64,000 nucleotides of DNA. It comes from UBA2991 sp965221735. Its GTDB lineage: Bacteria > Chloroflexota > Dehalococcoidia > Tepidiformales > Tepidiformaceae. The notes beneath the pieces were generated by a model that saw only the letters and a program-made list of their open reading frames with translations, made no database searches and was not told where the DNA came from. Below, one piece after another: positions 35,089 through 44,360 of the stretch (positions within the stretch are counted from its first letter, which is position 1; the number at the start of each line of letters is the position of its first letter). The DNA lies in assembly GCA_965221735.1 (NCBI GenBank), contig OZ244910.1, positions 2,974,259 to 3,038,258 on the forward strand. Reading direction: 5' to 3'. A program made the translations under genes and the position numbers.

Positions 35089-36440
35089 CCAGCGGCGCGC
35101 CCGAGCACGACGGCGGGGCCCTGAGCCTCGACACGCTCTCGATCACCGACACCCAGCGCTACGTCGACCGGGGCTACCCGTGGGCGGAGTGGGACCTGCT
35201 GCGTCGCGAGGCGCCGGTCTACTGGTACGACCGTCCCGACGTCGACCCGTTCTGGGCGCTGACCACGTACGAGGACACGCTCACGATCTCGAAGCGTTCC
35301 GACATCTTCATCAGCTCGGACCGGCTGCGCATCTTCCCGCGCACGCAGGAGGAGTTCTCGCGGCGGCGGAAGGAGGAGCTGATCGCGCGCTTCGGGCCGG
35401 AGCGGGCGCGGCGCCACTACACGCTCAGCTTCATCGACATGGACGACCCGGAGCACGCCGCCTACCGCAACCTGACCAACCGCAGCTTCACGCCCCGCGC
35501 CATGCGCCTGTTGGAGGAGCACATCGCCGAGCTGGCGGAGGCCTACGTGAGCGGCTTCGCCCGGCACCTCGTGAACACGGTCGCCGAGCGGGGCGAGTGC
35601 GACTTCGTGCACGACCTCGCGGTGAAGCTGCCGATGGCGGCCATCTTCGAGATGCTGGGCTTCCCGCGCGAGGACTGGGACGAGCTGTTCGGCATCCGCG
35701 AGGTCCAGTTCGGCTCCGACCGCGAGCTCGCCCTCTCGGGACTCACGCCCGAGGAGCTGCACGAGGAGCGGCAGAAGGCGAACAAGGCCGCGACGGAGTA
35801 CGGCTTCGCCTTCATCGAGGCGCGCAAGGCGGCCGGCGCCCCGACCGACTCCCTCGTCGACGTGCTCCTGCGCGCCGAGCTGGACGGCCGCACGCTCGAG
35901 GACGACGAGATCAACTCCTACATCAACCTGCTCGTCGCCGGCGGGCTGGAGACGACGCGCAACGCGACCACGGGCGGCGTGCTCGCCCTGATGGAGCACC
36001 CCGAGGAGCGCGACCGGCTCGTGGCGAACCCCGAGCTCCTGCGCACGACCGTGGAAGAGATCCTGCGCTGGACCTCGCCCGTCATCCAGTTCGCGCGGGT
36101 GGCGACGGAGGACTTCGAACTGCGCGGCCACACCATCCGCGCGGGCGAGACGGTAGCGATGTGGTACCCCTCGGCGAACCGCGACGAGGCGGCCTGGGAC
36201 GACCCCTACCGTTTCGACATCACGCGCGACCCGAATGACCACCTCTCCTTTGGCGGCTTCGGCGCGCACTTCTGCCTGGGCGCGAACCTGGCCCGCTGGG
36301 AGCTGCGCGGCATCTTCAAGGAGCTGCTGCCCCTGCTTCCGGAGATGGAGCTCGACGGGCCCCCGTTCCGCCAGGACAGCCTGCACGTGGGCGGCATCGT
36401 GAAGATGCCGGTGCGCTACCGCCCCGTCCCCGCCGCCTGA
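35085..36440 (+). CDS. Cytochrome P450
   Basis: A 451-residue soluble P450. The heme loop is FGGFGAHFCLG with proximal Cys397, the K-helix ExxR reads EEILR, and the I-helix reads AGGLETTRNA, where Glu-Thr-Thr replaces the common D/E-T motif. Class I partner ferredoxin is encoded upstream and coupled. No ferredoxin reductase is near. The substrate is unknown; the family is close to bacterial steroid/fatty-acid or terpene hydroxylases by layout only. Confidence 0.93.
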   Translation: MTSGAPEHDGGALSLDTLSITDTQRYVDRGYPWAEWDLLRREAPVYWYDRPDVDPFWALTTYEDTLTISKRSDIFISSDRLRIFPRTQEEFSRRRKEELIARFGPERARRHYTLSFIDMDDPEHAAYRNLTNRSFTPRAMRLLEEHIAELAEAYVSGFARHLVNTVAERGECDFVHDLAVKLPMAAIFEMLGFPREDWDELFGIREVQFGSDRELALSGLTPEELHEERQKANKAATEYGFAFIEARKAAGAPTDSLVDVLLRAELDGRTLEDDEINSYINLLVAGGLETTRNATTGGVLALMEHPEERDRLVANPELLRTTVEEILRWTSPVIQFARVATEDFELRGHTIRAGETVAMWYPSANRDEAAWDDPYRFDITRDPNDHLSFGGFGAHFCLGANLARWELRGIFKELLPLLPEMELDGPPFRQDSLHVGGIVKMPVRYRPVPAA

Positions 36441-36444
36441 CCGC

Positions 36445-37002
36445 GTGACCGACGCCGCCGCCGAGTACACGTTCCGCGAGGTCGACGCGGCCCGCTGGAA
36501 CGACTTCGAGGCGGTTTTCGAGGCGCGTGGCGGGCCGAAGTACTGCTGGTGCATGGTCTTCCGCGCGCCCCCGGGCCGGTCGCACGCACCCGACAGGGCC
36601 GCGAAGAAGGCCGAGATGCAGCGCCGCGTCCTCGCCGGCGAGCCGGTCGGCATCCTCGCCTACGCGGGGGACCAGCCCGTGGCCTGGTGCTCGATCGCGC
36701 CCGTCGGGACGTTCCAGCGAATCGGGAAGGCCGTGGACAAGGAGCGCGACGGCGTCTGGTCGCTGACCTGCTTCTTCGTGCCGAGGCGGCTGCGGGGGCA
36801 GGGGCTCTCGCGACGCCTCCTGCAGGCGGCCATCGACCACGCCCGCGCCCGCGGCGCCGACACGCTCGAGGCCTACCCGGTCGACCCGGACTCACCCAGC
36901 TACGGGTACCTGGGGCGCGTCCCCATGTTCCTGGCGGCGGGGTTCGAGGAGGTGGGGACGCTGGGGACGCGGCGGCACGTCATGCGGCTCCCGCTCGCGT
37001 AG
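36445..37002 (+). CDS. GNAT family N-acetyltransferase
   Basis: A 185-residue acetyltransferase with GTG start four bases after the P450 stop. Motif A with the acetyl-CoA pyrophosphate loop reads TCFFVPRRLRGQGLSRRLLQAA (Q/R-x-x-G-x-G/L form), and it ends with PMFLAAGFEEVGT. The early CWCMVFRAPPG region is typical of a subgroup whose substrates are unknown. Same strand as the P450 pair and the Nudix gene that follows by 11 bases. Confidence 0.85.
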   Translation: MTDAAAEYTFREVDAARWNDFEAVFEARGGPKYCWCMVFRAPPGRSHAPDRAAKKAEMQRRVLAGEPVGILAYAGDQPVAWCSIAPVGTFQRIGKAVDKERDGVWSLTCFFVPRRLRGQGLSRRLLQAAIDHARARGADTLEAYPVDPDSPSYGYLGRVPMFLAAGFEEVGTLGTRRHVMRLPLA

Positions 37003-37013
37003 GGTTCCCGGGA

Positions 37014-37466
37014 ATGCGCGCCCCCTTCAACGTCCTGGTCATCCCGTTCTGCCGCGCCCCGGGTCCGGAGACGCTCTATTGCGTGCTCCTGCGGGCCGAC
37101 GCGGGCTTCTGGCAGTGGGTCGCCGGGGGTGGGGAAGACGCGGAGACGCCGGTCGAGACCGCGATCCGCGAGACCCGCGAGGAGACCGGCATCGAGGGGC
37201 CGCTGTACGCCCTCCAGTCGCAGGCGCGGGTCCCGGTGTCCGCGTTCGCGGCGCGCGACGAGTGGCCGGACGACCTCTACGTCATCCCGGAGCACCACTT
37301 CGCCCTTGAGGCGCCAACGCCCGAGGCACGCCTGTCGGCCGAGCACACGGCCTGCGAGTGGCTCCCCTACGACGCTGCCTTCGCGAGGCTGCACTGGCAG
37401 AGTAACCAGACGGCCCTCCAGGAGTTGGCCGAGCGCCTCTCGCGCGACGACCTGGTTCGGGGCTGA
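37014..37466 (+). CDS. Nudix hydrolase (NudB-like)
   Basis: A 150-residue protein with the Nudix box around residues 42-64 (GGGEDAETPVETAIRETREET, with G, five residues, E, seven residues, REtrEE). The preceding FWQWVAGG is typical of the dihydroneopterin-triphosphate/dATP pyrophosphohydrolase type. That suggests a role in folate synthesis or nucleotide clean-up, but the specificity is not fixed by sequence alone. It is adjacent to the GNAT gene and may share its transcript. Confidence 0.85.
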   Translation: MRAPFNVLVIPFCRAPGPETLYCVLLRADAGFWQWVAGGGEDAETPVETAIRETREETGIEGPLYALQSQARVPVSAFAARDEWPDDLYVIPEHHFALEAPTPEARLSAEHTACEWLPYDAAFARLHWQSNQTALQELAERLSRDDLVRG

Positions 37467-37473
37467 GGGCCGC

Positions 37474-38013
37474 CTACCGATCGGCCAGCTCGGCAATGGC
37501 CTGCCGACGGACCACGTTGAAGAACCTGCCGGTTGGGCCTTCAACTTCCGCAGCGACCTTGGCTCTCTCTTGCGGCGGCAGGCGTTCGAACCAACGGCGG
37601 TAGGCATCGTCGCTCCACCCCAAGCGGAACGTACGCCGCCGGACGAAGTGGATGGACTCGTCCTTGCCGATGCTCCCATCAGCCACTCCCAACGCAAACG
37701 CTTCAGCCTCGGCAGGGTTGGCAAGCAGCACAGCCTCATTGAGGAGGAGAAACGTCTCCATTGCCGTCAGTGCGAATCGCTTGTTTCCGTCGGCGAATGG
37801 ATGGTTCTTGGTGAGGCCGTAGTGGAGGATTCCCGCCTTGACGGGAAGCGTGCGGTAGTAGGGCCACCGGGCCTGATCTAGGGCGCTAAGGAGCGCATGG
37901 CGTCCTTCTTCACCTCGGAGCTGGAACGCAGGCGAGCCGGGGAAGACCTGCTCCGTGAGGCTGATAACGACTTCCTGGGCGAGTTGCTCGTCGAGGTAGT
38001 GAAGCCGAGGCAC
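37474..38013 (-). CDS. doc: Doc-type (death-on-curing, Fic family) toxin
   Basis: A 179-residue protein, GTG start three bases after the small gene upstream. The Fic motif is HPFADGNKR at residues 71-79, matching the Doc form HxFx(D/A)GNKR, so it would be a kinase-like phosphoryl-transferase on EF-Tu, or an AMPylator. The C-terminus is longer than in phage P1 Doc and holds a charged helix (VPLxRxF-like region). Its small partner gene is upstream on the same strand. Confidence 0.88.
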   Translation of the reverse strand: MPRLHYLDEQLAQEVVISLTEQVFPGSPAFQLRGEEGRHALLSALDQARWPYYRTLPVKAGILHYGLTKNHPFADGNKRFALTAMETFLLLNEAVLLANPAEAEAFALGVADGSIGKDESIHFVRRRTFRLGWSDDAYRRWFERLPPQERAKVAAEVEGPTGRFFNVVRRQAIAELADR

Positions 38014-38016
38014 GGG

Positions 38017-38178
38017 CTAACGCTTGGCGAGTTCCTCAAGGACTTCTCGCCGCCGTTCGATGACCTTCCGGGCTGCCTCGCGCACGCGGTCACGCTTGCG
38101 GCGGCTCGTCGCCTGCTCGCTGCCTGCACGCTCAGCCTGACGGCGGCGCTGCTTCCGGTCCGTGCGAAGGTTGGCCAT
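38017..38178 (-). CDS. Small basic protein, putative antitoxin of Doc
   Basis: A 53-residue very basic protein (13 of the first 35 residues are Arg or Lys), with GTAACC before the ATG. It ends with TAG three bases before the doc GTG, the antitoxin-then-toxin order of phd-doc. It is much smaller than Phd and has no clear DNA-binding fold: mostly one long helix, EAARKVIERRREVLEELAKR. The partnership with Doc is inferred from layout. Confidence 0.55.
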   Translation of the reverse strand: MANLRTDRKQRRRQAERAGSEQATSRRKRDRVREAARKVIERRREVLEELAKR

Positions 38179-38262
38179 CGGTTACTCCAACGCTCCCTCT
38201 CGGGCCAACCTACCGTATCACCCCTGCCCGTGCCGGGCGCAAACCCGTCAGCCTCCTCGCCC

Positions 38263-39294
38263 CTAGAGCCCCTCGTTGATCTCTGCGATGCCTAGGTCGA
38301 AGTACTCGTTCAGGTTCGTGACCGTGCCGGCGAGGAGCAGCGCGCCGAGGGCGATCAGCATGGCCGCGCTCGCGACCTCCACGGCCGGCATGAAGCGCTG
38401 CATCTTGCGCACCGCCCGGGCGGCGTCGCCCACGGCGAGGCCGGCGAGCAGGAAGGGGATGCCCAGCCCGGCCGAGTAGAAGGCCAGCAGGTAGGTGCCC
38501 GTGACGGCGTCACCGGAGGTGGCGGCCAGCGTCAGGATGAAGCCGAGGACCGGTCCCACGCAGGGCGACCAGCCGACGGCGAACCCGGCGCCCACCATCG
38601 CCGAGCGCGTGTAGCTCACGCCGCGGGACCCGCCGAAGTCGGCCTTGAAGGTGCGCTGCAGCAGGTTGAACTGGATGTAGCCCGAGTACTTCGCCCAGGC
38701 GACCAGCCCGGCGAGCCCGAGCAGCGCCATCCGCCAGGGCTCGTCGCGCAGCTCGGCGAACTCGACGATGCCGAAGAAGGCGGCGGCAGCGACCGCGAGG
38801 GCGATCGCCGCCACGATCGGCGGCTTGCGGGAGAAGGACGGGATGAGGAGCGAGCCGAGCACGATGAGCAGCACACCCGCGGCCGTCTCCATCTCGGGCT
38901 GGTAGTCGAGCAGGGCGAAGCCGAAGAGGCCGGCGCTCGCGCCCAGGGCGATGAAGATGATGCTCAGGCCGATGACGAACGCGAGTGAGTGAGTGAACGT
39001 CCTGGCGCGGCTGGCACGGATGTCGCCGCCCTCGACGGTCGCGCCGGCGAGGTTGGTGATGTAGATGGGCACGATCGGCAGCACGCAGGGCGAGAGGAAC
39101 GAGAGCACGCCCGCGGAGAAGGCGATGAACGGCCCGCCGGCACCCTTCAGGGTCTCGCGGGGGTCGACCTCGACGCCGCCGACGGTGAAGACCAGGAACG
39201 GCGCCGCCACCAGGGCCGCGAAGGCGAGATAGAGCGCCCACGCCCGGCTGCCGCGTCCCGCCGTGCCGAGTCTTGCCGTTTGCGCCACCCGCAC
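38263..39294 (-). CDS. ccdA: CcdA/DsbD-like transmembrane thiol transporter
   Basis: A 343-residue protein with six or more membrane segments. The conserved cysteines are in LSPCVLPIVP (early) and GWSPCVGPVLG (middle), the pair that carries reducing equivalents across the membrane. An extra N-terminal membrane segment and an insertion near 150-200 make it longer than usual CcdA. It should keep cytochrome c or other thiols reduced outside; no CcsB or thioredoxin gene is adjacent. Confidence 0.88.
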   Translation of the reverse strand: MRVAQTARLGTAGRGSRAWALYLAFAALVAAPFLVFTVGGVEVDPRETLKGAGGPFIAFSAGVLSFLSPCVLPIVPIYITNLAGATVEGGDIRASRARTFTHSLAFVIGLSIIFIALGASAGLFGFALLDYQPEMETAAGVLLIVLGSLLIPSFSRKPPIVAAIALAVAAAAFFGIVEFAELRDEPWRMALLGLAGLVAWAKYSGYIQFNLLQRTFKADFGGSRGVSYTRSAMVGAGFAVGWSPCVGPVLGFILTLAATSGDAVTGTYLLAFYSAGLGIPFLLAGLAVGDAARAVRKMQRFMPAVEVASAAMLIALGALLLAGTVTNLNEYFDLGIAEINEGL

Positions 39295-39376
39295 CCTCCC
39301 GTCACGACATTATGGCGGAGCCCGCCTCGCGGGTCAGAGGGCGCAGGTAAAGGCCGGAGTCGGCCGGCGCGTGCGG

Positions 39377-40657
39377 TTAGTCCCGCTCCACCAGGTCGAC
39401 GGTCTCGGTACCGAGCGTGACGGCGTTCCCGCCGTTCTCCCAGGTGTGGATGCTGTACACGGCGACCGTGGGGTCGCCCACCGCGCTGAAATTGATCGGC
39501 CCGCTTACGCCGCTGTAGTCAATGTCCTTCCCTTCGTCGATGAGGGCGGCGCACTCGCCGTAGGTGGTGCACTCCTCGCCGTCGTGGGTGAGGCCGGCGA
39601 TCGCGGCCATCATCGCCTCGCCGTCGGCCGGGTCGCCCACGATGCGCGCCGCCAGCGCCATCACGATGACGCAGTCGTAGGCCTCGGCGCCGTACGCGAG
39701 GTAGTCGCCCGCGCGCTCGGCCAGCCGCTCCTTGAAGGCGACGCTCCCCTTCGCCGTCTGCGAGATGCCCATCATGCCGTCGAGCACGGAGGGGTTGGAG
39801 GCGTCCACGCTCTCCCAGAGGGTGGGGCTGTAGAGGCCGGTGGCGGCGAACTGCCGCTCGGGCCCTATGCCCGACTCGATCAGCTGGCGCACGGTCTCGG
39901 AGCCGTCGCTGCTGAAGCCGAGGTTGATGACAACGTCGGGGTCATAGTTCACGATCTGCGCCACCTCGGCGCTGTAGGAGGCGGTCTCGGGGTGGTAAAG
40001 GACGGAGAACATATTCGCTCCGAGCCTGTCGAACTCATCCGCGAGGAGCGACTCGAGCGCGTTCCCCCAGGCGTCGGCGCGCCCGATGACGGCGATGCGG
40101 GTGGCGCCTCCCGCCACGACCACGTCGGCGATGACTGGGGCCATGGCGGTGTCGGGCGGGATGGTGCGGATGTAGTAGGCGGCGTTCTCCTGGGTGGTGA
40201 ACACCGGCGACGTGTTCGAGGGCGAGCACTGCGGCACCTGCTCGTCGAACAGGGTCTGGACGAACGCCTGCGAGACGGCCGACCCGGCAGCTCCCACGAT
40301 GACGTGCGCGCCCTCGCCGAGCAGGCGGCGGACGCCCTCGAGGCCGGTGGCGGGGTTGGTGGCGGAGTCCGCCAGGGTGAGCGTCACCCCGCCCCCCTGC
40401 GCATTCACGTCCTCTACCGCCAGGCGCACGGCGGCGATGATGGGCACGCCGAGGAACGCCAGCGAGCCGGTCTCGGGCAACACCGCGCCGATGTGCAGGG
40501 CGGCCGGGGCGGCGGGGGTGTCCGGGGCGGCGGGGGTGTCCGTCGCCGGCGCTTCGGTGGCGGGAGCGTCTTCCTCGCCGCCTCCGCACGCCGCGACCAC
40601 GAGGGCGACCAGCGCTACTCCCGCGACGAAGGCCCGACCGCGCGCCCTGGTGCCCAT
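39377..40657 (-). CDS. ABC transporter substrate-binding lipoprotein, branched-chain amino-acid type (LivJ-like)
   Basis: A 426-residue lipoprotein with lipobox ending VAAC (about residue 23), a Thr/Pro/Ala linker, then a two-lobed periplasmic-binding fold (IGAVLPETGSLAFLGVPII, then VIVGAAGSAVSQ and VINLGFSSDG). That is the Leu/Ile/Val or urea type, one of a large family. No LivHMGF components are adjacent, so it would use a transporter elsewhere or act as a receptor. It stands alone between CcdA and an SDR gene. Confidence 0.88.
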   Translation of the reverse strand: MGTRARGRAFVAGVALVALVVAACGGGEEDAPATEAPATDTPAAPDTPAAPAALHIGAVLPETGSLAFLGVPIIAAVRLAVEDVNAQGGGVTLTLADSATNPATGLEGVRRLLGEGAHVIVGAAGSAVSQAFVQTLFDEQVPQCSPSNTSPVFTTQENAAYYIRTIPPDTAMAPVIADVVVAGGATRIAVIGRADAWGNALESLLADEFDRLGANMFSVLYHPETASYSAEVAQIVNYDPDVVINLGFSSDGSETVRQLIESGIGPERQFAATGLYSPTLWESVDASNPSVLDGMMGISQTAKGSVAFKERLAERAGDYLAYGAEAYDCVIVMALAARIVGDPADGEAMMAAIAGLTHDGEECTTYGECAALIDEGKDIDYSGVSGPINFSAVGDPTVAVYSIHTWENGGNAVTLGTETVDLVERD

Positions 40658-40774
40658 TCTCGACCCTCCCGTCTATCCGGCTACCTGCAGGAACTCTTCG
40701 CCGGGGACGATACCAGAGCCCTCCGGCCCGCCGGGAGCTTCTCCGCTAGACTGCGCGCCCAACGGAGGTGACGC

Positions 40775-41575
40775 GTGAACGAGTTTCGAGACAAGACGGC
40801 AGTCGTGACGGGCGGGGCCGGTGGAATCGGCCGGGCCATGGCCCTCACGTTCGCTGGTGAGGGCATGAACGTCGTGATCGCCGACGTGGACATGGAGACG
40901 GCAGCGAAGACAGCCGCCGAGATCGAGGCGAAGGGCGTGCGCTGCATCACCGTGCAGACGGACGTCGCCGACCGCGCCTCGGTGGGCAACCTCGCCGACC
41001 GCGCCTTCGAGGAGATGGGCGGCGTTCACGTGCTCTGCAACAACGCCGGCGTCGTCTCGATGGGCCCCGCCCACATGCTCAGCGACTCGGACTGGGACTG
41101 GGTGATCGGGGTCGACCTGCTCGGGGTGATCTACGGCATCCAGGCGTTCCTGAAGCGCATGGTCGACCAGGACGAGGAGTGCCACATCGTAAGCACCGCC
41201 TCGATCGCGGGACTGGTGGCCCACCAGGGCATCGCGCCCTACAACGTGGCGAAGTTCGGCGTGGTGGCGCTGACGGAGACGCTGCGGATCGACCTGCAGG
41301 ACACGAAGGTGAGCGCCTCGGTGCTCTGCCCCGGCGGCGTGCGCACGCGGATCATGGAGTCCGACCGCAACCGGCCGCAGGACATGGGCGGCCCCGGCGA
41401 CTTCGAGGCCCGCGCCGGCGCCATGCCGCCCGAGCCGATCGACCCGATGATCGTGGGCGGGCGCGTACTCGACGCGATCAAGGCGGATGCGCCCTACATC
41501 GTCACGCACAAGGAACAGAAGGCGATGGTCGAGGACCGGTTCAACCCGATCCTGGAGGCCTTCGACCGCCTGTAG
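40775..41575 (+). CDS. Short-chain dehydrogenase/reductase (SDR)
   Basis: A 266-residue enzyme with the cofactor motif TGGAGGIG (residues 12-19), NNAG near 89, catalytic Ser143 in STASIAG, and Tyr156-x3-Lys160 in YNVAK. The Asp after the second strand (IADVDM) suggests NAD(H) preference. The family oxidises or reduces alcohols/ketones of many substrates; no more is clear. It is divergent from the binding-protein gene. Confidence 0.93.
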   Translation: MNEFRDKTAVVTGGAGGIGRAMALTFAGEGMNVVIADVDMETAAKTAAEIEAKGVRCITVQTDVADRASVGNLADRAFEEMGGVHVLCNNAGVVSMGPAHMLSDSDWDWVIGVDLLGVIYGIQAFLKRMVDQDEECHIVSTASIAGLVAHQGIAPYNVAKFGVVALTETLRIDLQDTKVSASVLCPGGVRTRIMESDRNRPQDMGGPGDFEARAGAMPPEPIDPMIVGGRVLDAIKADAPYIVTHKEQKAMVEDRFNPILEAFDRL

Positions 41576-41612
41576 GCACACCGGGGTCCATCATCTGTTG
41601 TAGGCTATCAGC

Positions 41613-41888
41613 ATGGGCCAACGGATCCACGTTACGCTGACCGACGAGCAGTACGCTCGCCTGTGCGAGGAATCGCGGCGCACGGGCCTCAGCCTCTCCG
41701 AGCTTGTCGGCCGCGCGATTGACCGCACCTACGACCAACCGCTCACGGACGCGGCGCGGGAAGCCCTCCAAGAGGATCGGCTTGCCGCGTTCGCGGAAGC
41801 CGCAGGTATCTGGAGTGACCGTGACTTCGACGGCAAGACCTACGTCGAGCGCATCCGCCGCGGCCTCGACCCCGACACCGGGGCTTGA
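41613..41888 (+). CDS. vapB: Ribbon-helix-helix antitoxin (VapB-like)
   Basis: A 91-residue protein with MGQRIHVTLTDEQYARLCEE as the ribbon strand and first helix, then LSLSELVGRAIDR as the second helix of an RHH/CopG fold. The C-terminus carries FDGKTYVERIRRGL for toxin binding. It overlaps the PIN-domain toxin gene start by one base (TGATG). Confidence 0.85.
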   Translation: MGQRIHVTLTDEQYARLCEESRRTGLSLSELVGRAIDRTYDQPLTDAAREALQEDRLAAFAEAAGIWSDRDFDGKTYVERIRRGLDPDTGA

Positions 41889-42268
41889 TGACGCTCGTTC
41901 TCGATACCTCAGTGCTCATCGATCACCTTCGCAACCACCCCGGGGCTGTCGCTGCTATCGAACAGGCCGCCGCAGCTCGATCTCGCGTATGCGCCTCGGT
42001 TCTGACGAGGTTGGAAGTGCTGGCGGGAATGAGAGCCGGCGAGGAGGCGACCATCCGGGACCTGTTCGCGCGCATAGACTGGATCGCCGTCGACTCTGAG
42101 CTTGCGGACCGCGCCGGTGAGCTTGCCGGCAGCTACCTACGGTCCCACCCTGGCATTGACCCGGTCGACTACGTCATCGCGGCGACCGCCGAGCGCCTCG
42201 ACGCCGACCTCTGGACGCACAACGTCAGGCACTTCCCGATGTTTCCGGGCCTCCAGCCCCCGTACTAG
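41888..42268 (+). CDS. vapC: PIN-domain toxin VapC
   Basis: A 126-residue PIN nuclease. The acidic triad starts with Asp in LVLDTSVLIDHL, the conserved Glu of LTRLEVLAGMR, and the Asp pair of GIDPVDYVIAAT and LWTHNVRHF are all present, so it should be catalytic. It would cut tRNA or rRNA when freed from its antitoxin. It meets the enoyl-CoA hydratase tail with a four-base convergent overlap. Confidence 0.9.
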   Translation: MTLVLDTSVLIDHLRNHPGAVAAIEQAAAARSRVCASVLTRLEVLAGMRAGEEATIRDLFARIDWIAVDSELADRAGELAGSYLRSHPGIDPVDYVIAATAERLDADLWTHNVRHFPMFPGLQPPY

Positions 42269-43050
42269 CGCCCCTTGAACTCTGGCTCGCGACGCTCCAC
42301 GAAGGCGGCGGCGGCGTTCTTGAAGTCGTCGGTTTTCGAGGCGGCGATCATGTTGCCGGCCTCGAAGGTCAGGGTCTCCGCGAAGGTGTGGGTCGAGCCG
42401 TAGGCGAAGTTGCGCTTCATACGGGCGAAGGCGGCGGTGGGGCCGGCCGCGAGCTTCGCCGCGAGGCCCATCGCCTCGTCGCGCAGGGCGCCGTCGGGGA
42501 CGACGCGGTTGACGATGCCGAGGCGCAGGGCCGTGGCCGCGTCGATCTGGGAGCCGAGGAGGTACAACTCCTTCGCCTTCGCGACGCCGACGATGCGCTC
42601 CAGCTGCCAGCTCCCGCCGAAGTCGCCCGTGAGGCCGACGCGTCCGAAGGCCGTCACGAAGCGTGAGCCGGCGCCCGCGAGCCGGATGTCGGCGGCGAGG
42701 GCGAGGGAGAAGCCGGCGCCCGCGGCGGCGCCGTTGACAGCCGCGATGGTGGGCTTGGGCATCTCCGCCAGCAGCCGCGAGATCTCCTCGAAGCGGCGAA
42801 GCACGGCGGTGCTGCCCAGGGGGTCGAGCCCGTCGCCGGCGCCGATGCTCTTGAGGTCGCCGCCCGAGCAGAAGGCGCGGCCCGCGCCCGTCACCACCAC
42901 GCAGCGCACGGCCTCGTCGTCCGCCGCCTCCTGGCCGCGGACGACCAGCGCATCGAGCAGTTCGCCGCTCATCGCGTTGAGGGCGTCGGGCCGGTTCAGG
43001 GTGATGACGCCGACGGCGCCGTCGGTCTCGTAGCGCACGGTCTCGGACAT
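42265..43050 (-). CDS. Enoyl-CoA hydratase/isomerase (crotonase family)
   Basis: A 261-residue crotonase-fold protein. The oxyanion hole is shown by FCSGGDLKSIG and AAVNGAAAGAGFSLALAADIR; the second box carries ITGDFGG-like VGLTGDFGGSW. Catalytic residue positions in the second box are not clearly the two Glu of a hydratase, so it may be an isomerase or other member. It hydrates or isomerises acyl-CoA intermediates. Its ATG has GGAGGCC upstream. Confidence 0.9.
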   Translation of the reverse strand: MSETVRYETDGAVGVITLNRPDALNAMSGELLDALVVRGQEAADDEAVRCVVVTGAGRAFCSGGDLKSIGAGDGLDPLGSTAVLRRFEEISRLLAEMPKPTIAAVNGAAAGAGFSLALAADIRLAGAGSRFVTAFGRVGLTGDFGGSWQLERIVGVAKAKELYLLGSQIDAATALRLGIVNRVVPDGALRDEAMGLAAKLAAGPTAAFARMKRNFAYGSTHTFAETLTFEAGNMIAASKTDDFKNAAAAFVERREPEFKGR

Positions 43051-43100
43051 GGGGAGGGCCTCCTTGGGGCAGGGGAGGCCATTCTAGCGCGCGGGGCCGT

Positions 43101-44360
43101 TCACTCCCGCCAGACGATATCGACCTCGCCGAAGCGCACGGTGTCGCCCTCGGCCACGCCCTCGCGGCGCAGGGCGCGGGCCACGCCCCAGCGAGTCAGG
43201 CGGCGGTCGACCTCGTCGCGCGCGCCCTCCATCTCGAAGTCCATCATCTCGATGAAGGTCACGACCCGCTGGCCTTCCACGGCGAACAGTCCCGGGCCCT
43301 TCCGCACGACCGTGAAACGCTCCTCGGGCTGCGGGCGGACGACGGGCAGGACCTCGGGAGGCCGGGAGGCGGCGCGCTCACGCTCCTCGCCGACCAGCGC
43401 CATGAGCTCCGCGACAAGCGCGTCCGTGCCCTGCCCCTCCTGCGCCGAGATGGTGGCGACCGGGGCGCCGATGTGGGCCTCGAGCGTGTCCGCGGCATCG
43501 CGCGCGATCTCCTCGTCGAGGTCCGACTTGGTGACGGCCACGACGCGGGGGATGTCCGCGAGCAGATTGTCGTGGGTGCGCACCTCGGTCTCGATGAGCT
43601 CGTAGTCGGTTACCGGGTCGATCGAGCTGCAGTCGATCACGTGCAGGAGCACGCGGCAGCGGCGCACGTGCTTGAGGAACTCGAACCCGAGGCCGTAGCC
43701 CTCGCTCGCGCCCTCGATGAGCCCGGGAAGGTCGGCCAGGGTGAAGCGCTCGTAGCCGACGCCCACCACGCCGAGCATCGGCTCGAGTGTCGTGAAGGGG
43801 TACTCGGCGATCTTCGGCTTGGCGTGCGAGACGGCCGCGAGGAGCGTGGACTTGCCCGCGTTGGGGAGACCCAGCAGGCCCACATCCGCGAGCAGCCGCA
43901 GGTCGAGCCGGAGCGCGACGGATTCGCCCGCGTGGCCGCGCTGGGAGTAGTGCGGGGCCTGGTTCGTGCTGGTCGCGAAGCGCTTGTTCCCCCAGCCCCC
44001 GCGTCCACCCCAGGCGACGAGCGCCGTCGCCCCCGGCTCCGCGAGGTCGGCCAGCGGCTCCCCGGTTTCGTCTTCGAAGGCGATGGTCCCCGCTGGGACA
44101 TCGAGGGTGAGGTCGTCGCCCTGGGGGCCGGCCTTGAGCTTGGGACCGCCGGCACCGCCGTTTCCGGCCCGGAAGCGCCGCCGGCTGCGGAACTGCTCCA
44201 GCGTGTACACGTCGTCGACCGCGCGCAGGTAGACCCTGCCCCCACGGCCTCCGTCGCCGCCATCCGGTCCACCGAGGGGCACGAACTTCTCCCGGTGGAA
44301 CGTGGCCGCACCGTCTCCGCCGGTTCCGCCTTCCACCGTGATCAGGACGCTATCGAACAT
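43101..44360 (-). CDS. obg: GTPase Obg/CgtA
   Basis: A 419-residue Obg protein. The Gly-rich Obg fold is at residues 1-158, then G1 GLPNAGKST at 164-172, a G3 DLPGLIEGAS, NKSD-type TKSDLD, and a C-terminal OCT domain ending VRFGEVDIVWRE. It acts in large ribosomal subunit assembly and stress signals. The usual rplU-rpmA genes do not precede it here. Confidence 0.96.
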   Translation of the reverse strand: MFDSVLITVEGGTGGDGAATFHREKFVPLGGPDGGDGGRGGRVYLRAVDDVYTLEQFRSRRRFRAGNGGAGGPKLKAGPQGDDLTLDVPAGTIAFEDETGEPLADLAEPGATALVAWGGRGGWGNKRFATSTNQAPHYSQRGHAGESVALRLDLRLLADVGLLGLPNAGKSTLLAAVSHAKPKIAEYPFTTLEPMLGVVGVGYERFTLADLPGLIEGASEGYGLGFEFLKHVRRCRVLLHVIDCSSIDPVTDYELIETEVRTHDNLLADIPRVVAVTKSDLDEEIARDAADTLEAHIGAPVATISAQEGQGTDALVAELMALVGEERERAASRPPEVLPVVRPQPEERFTVVRKGPGLFAVEGQRVVTFIEMMDFEMEGARDEVDRRLTRWGVARALRREGVAEGDTVRFGEVDIVWRE

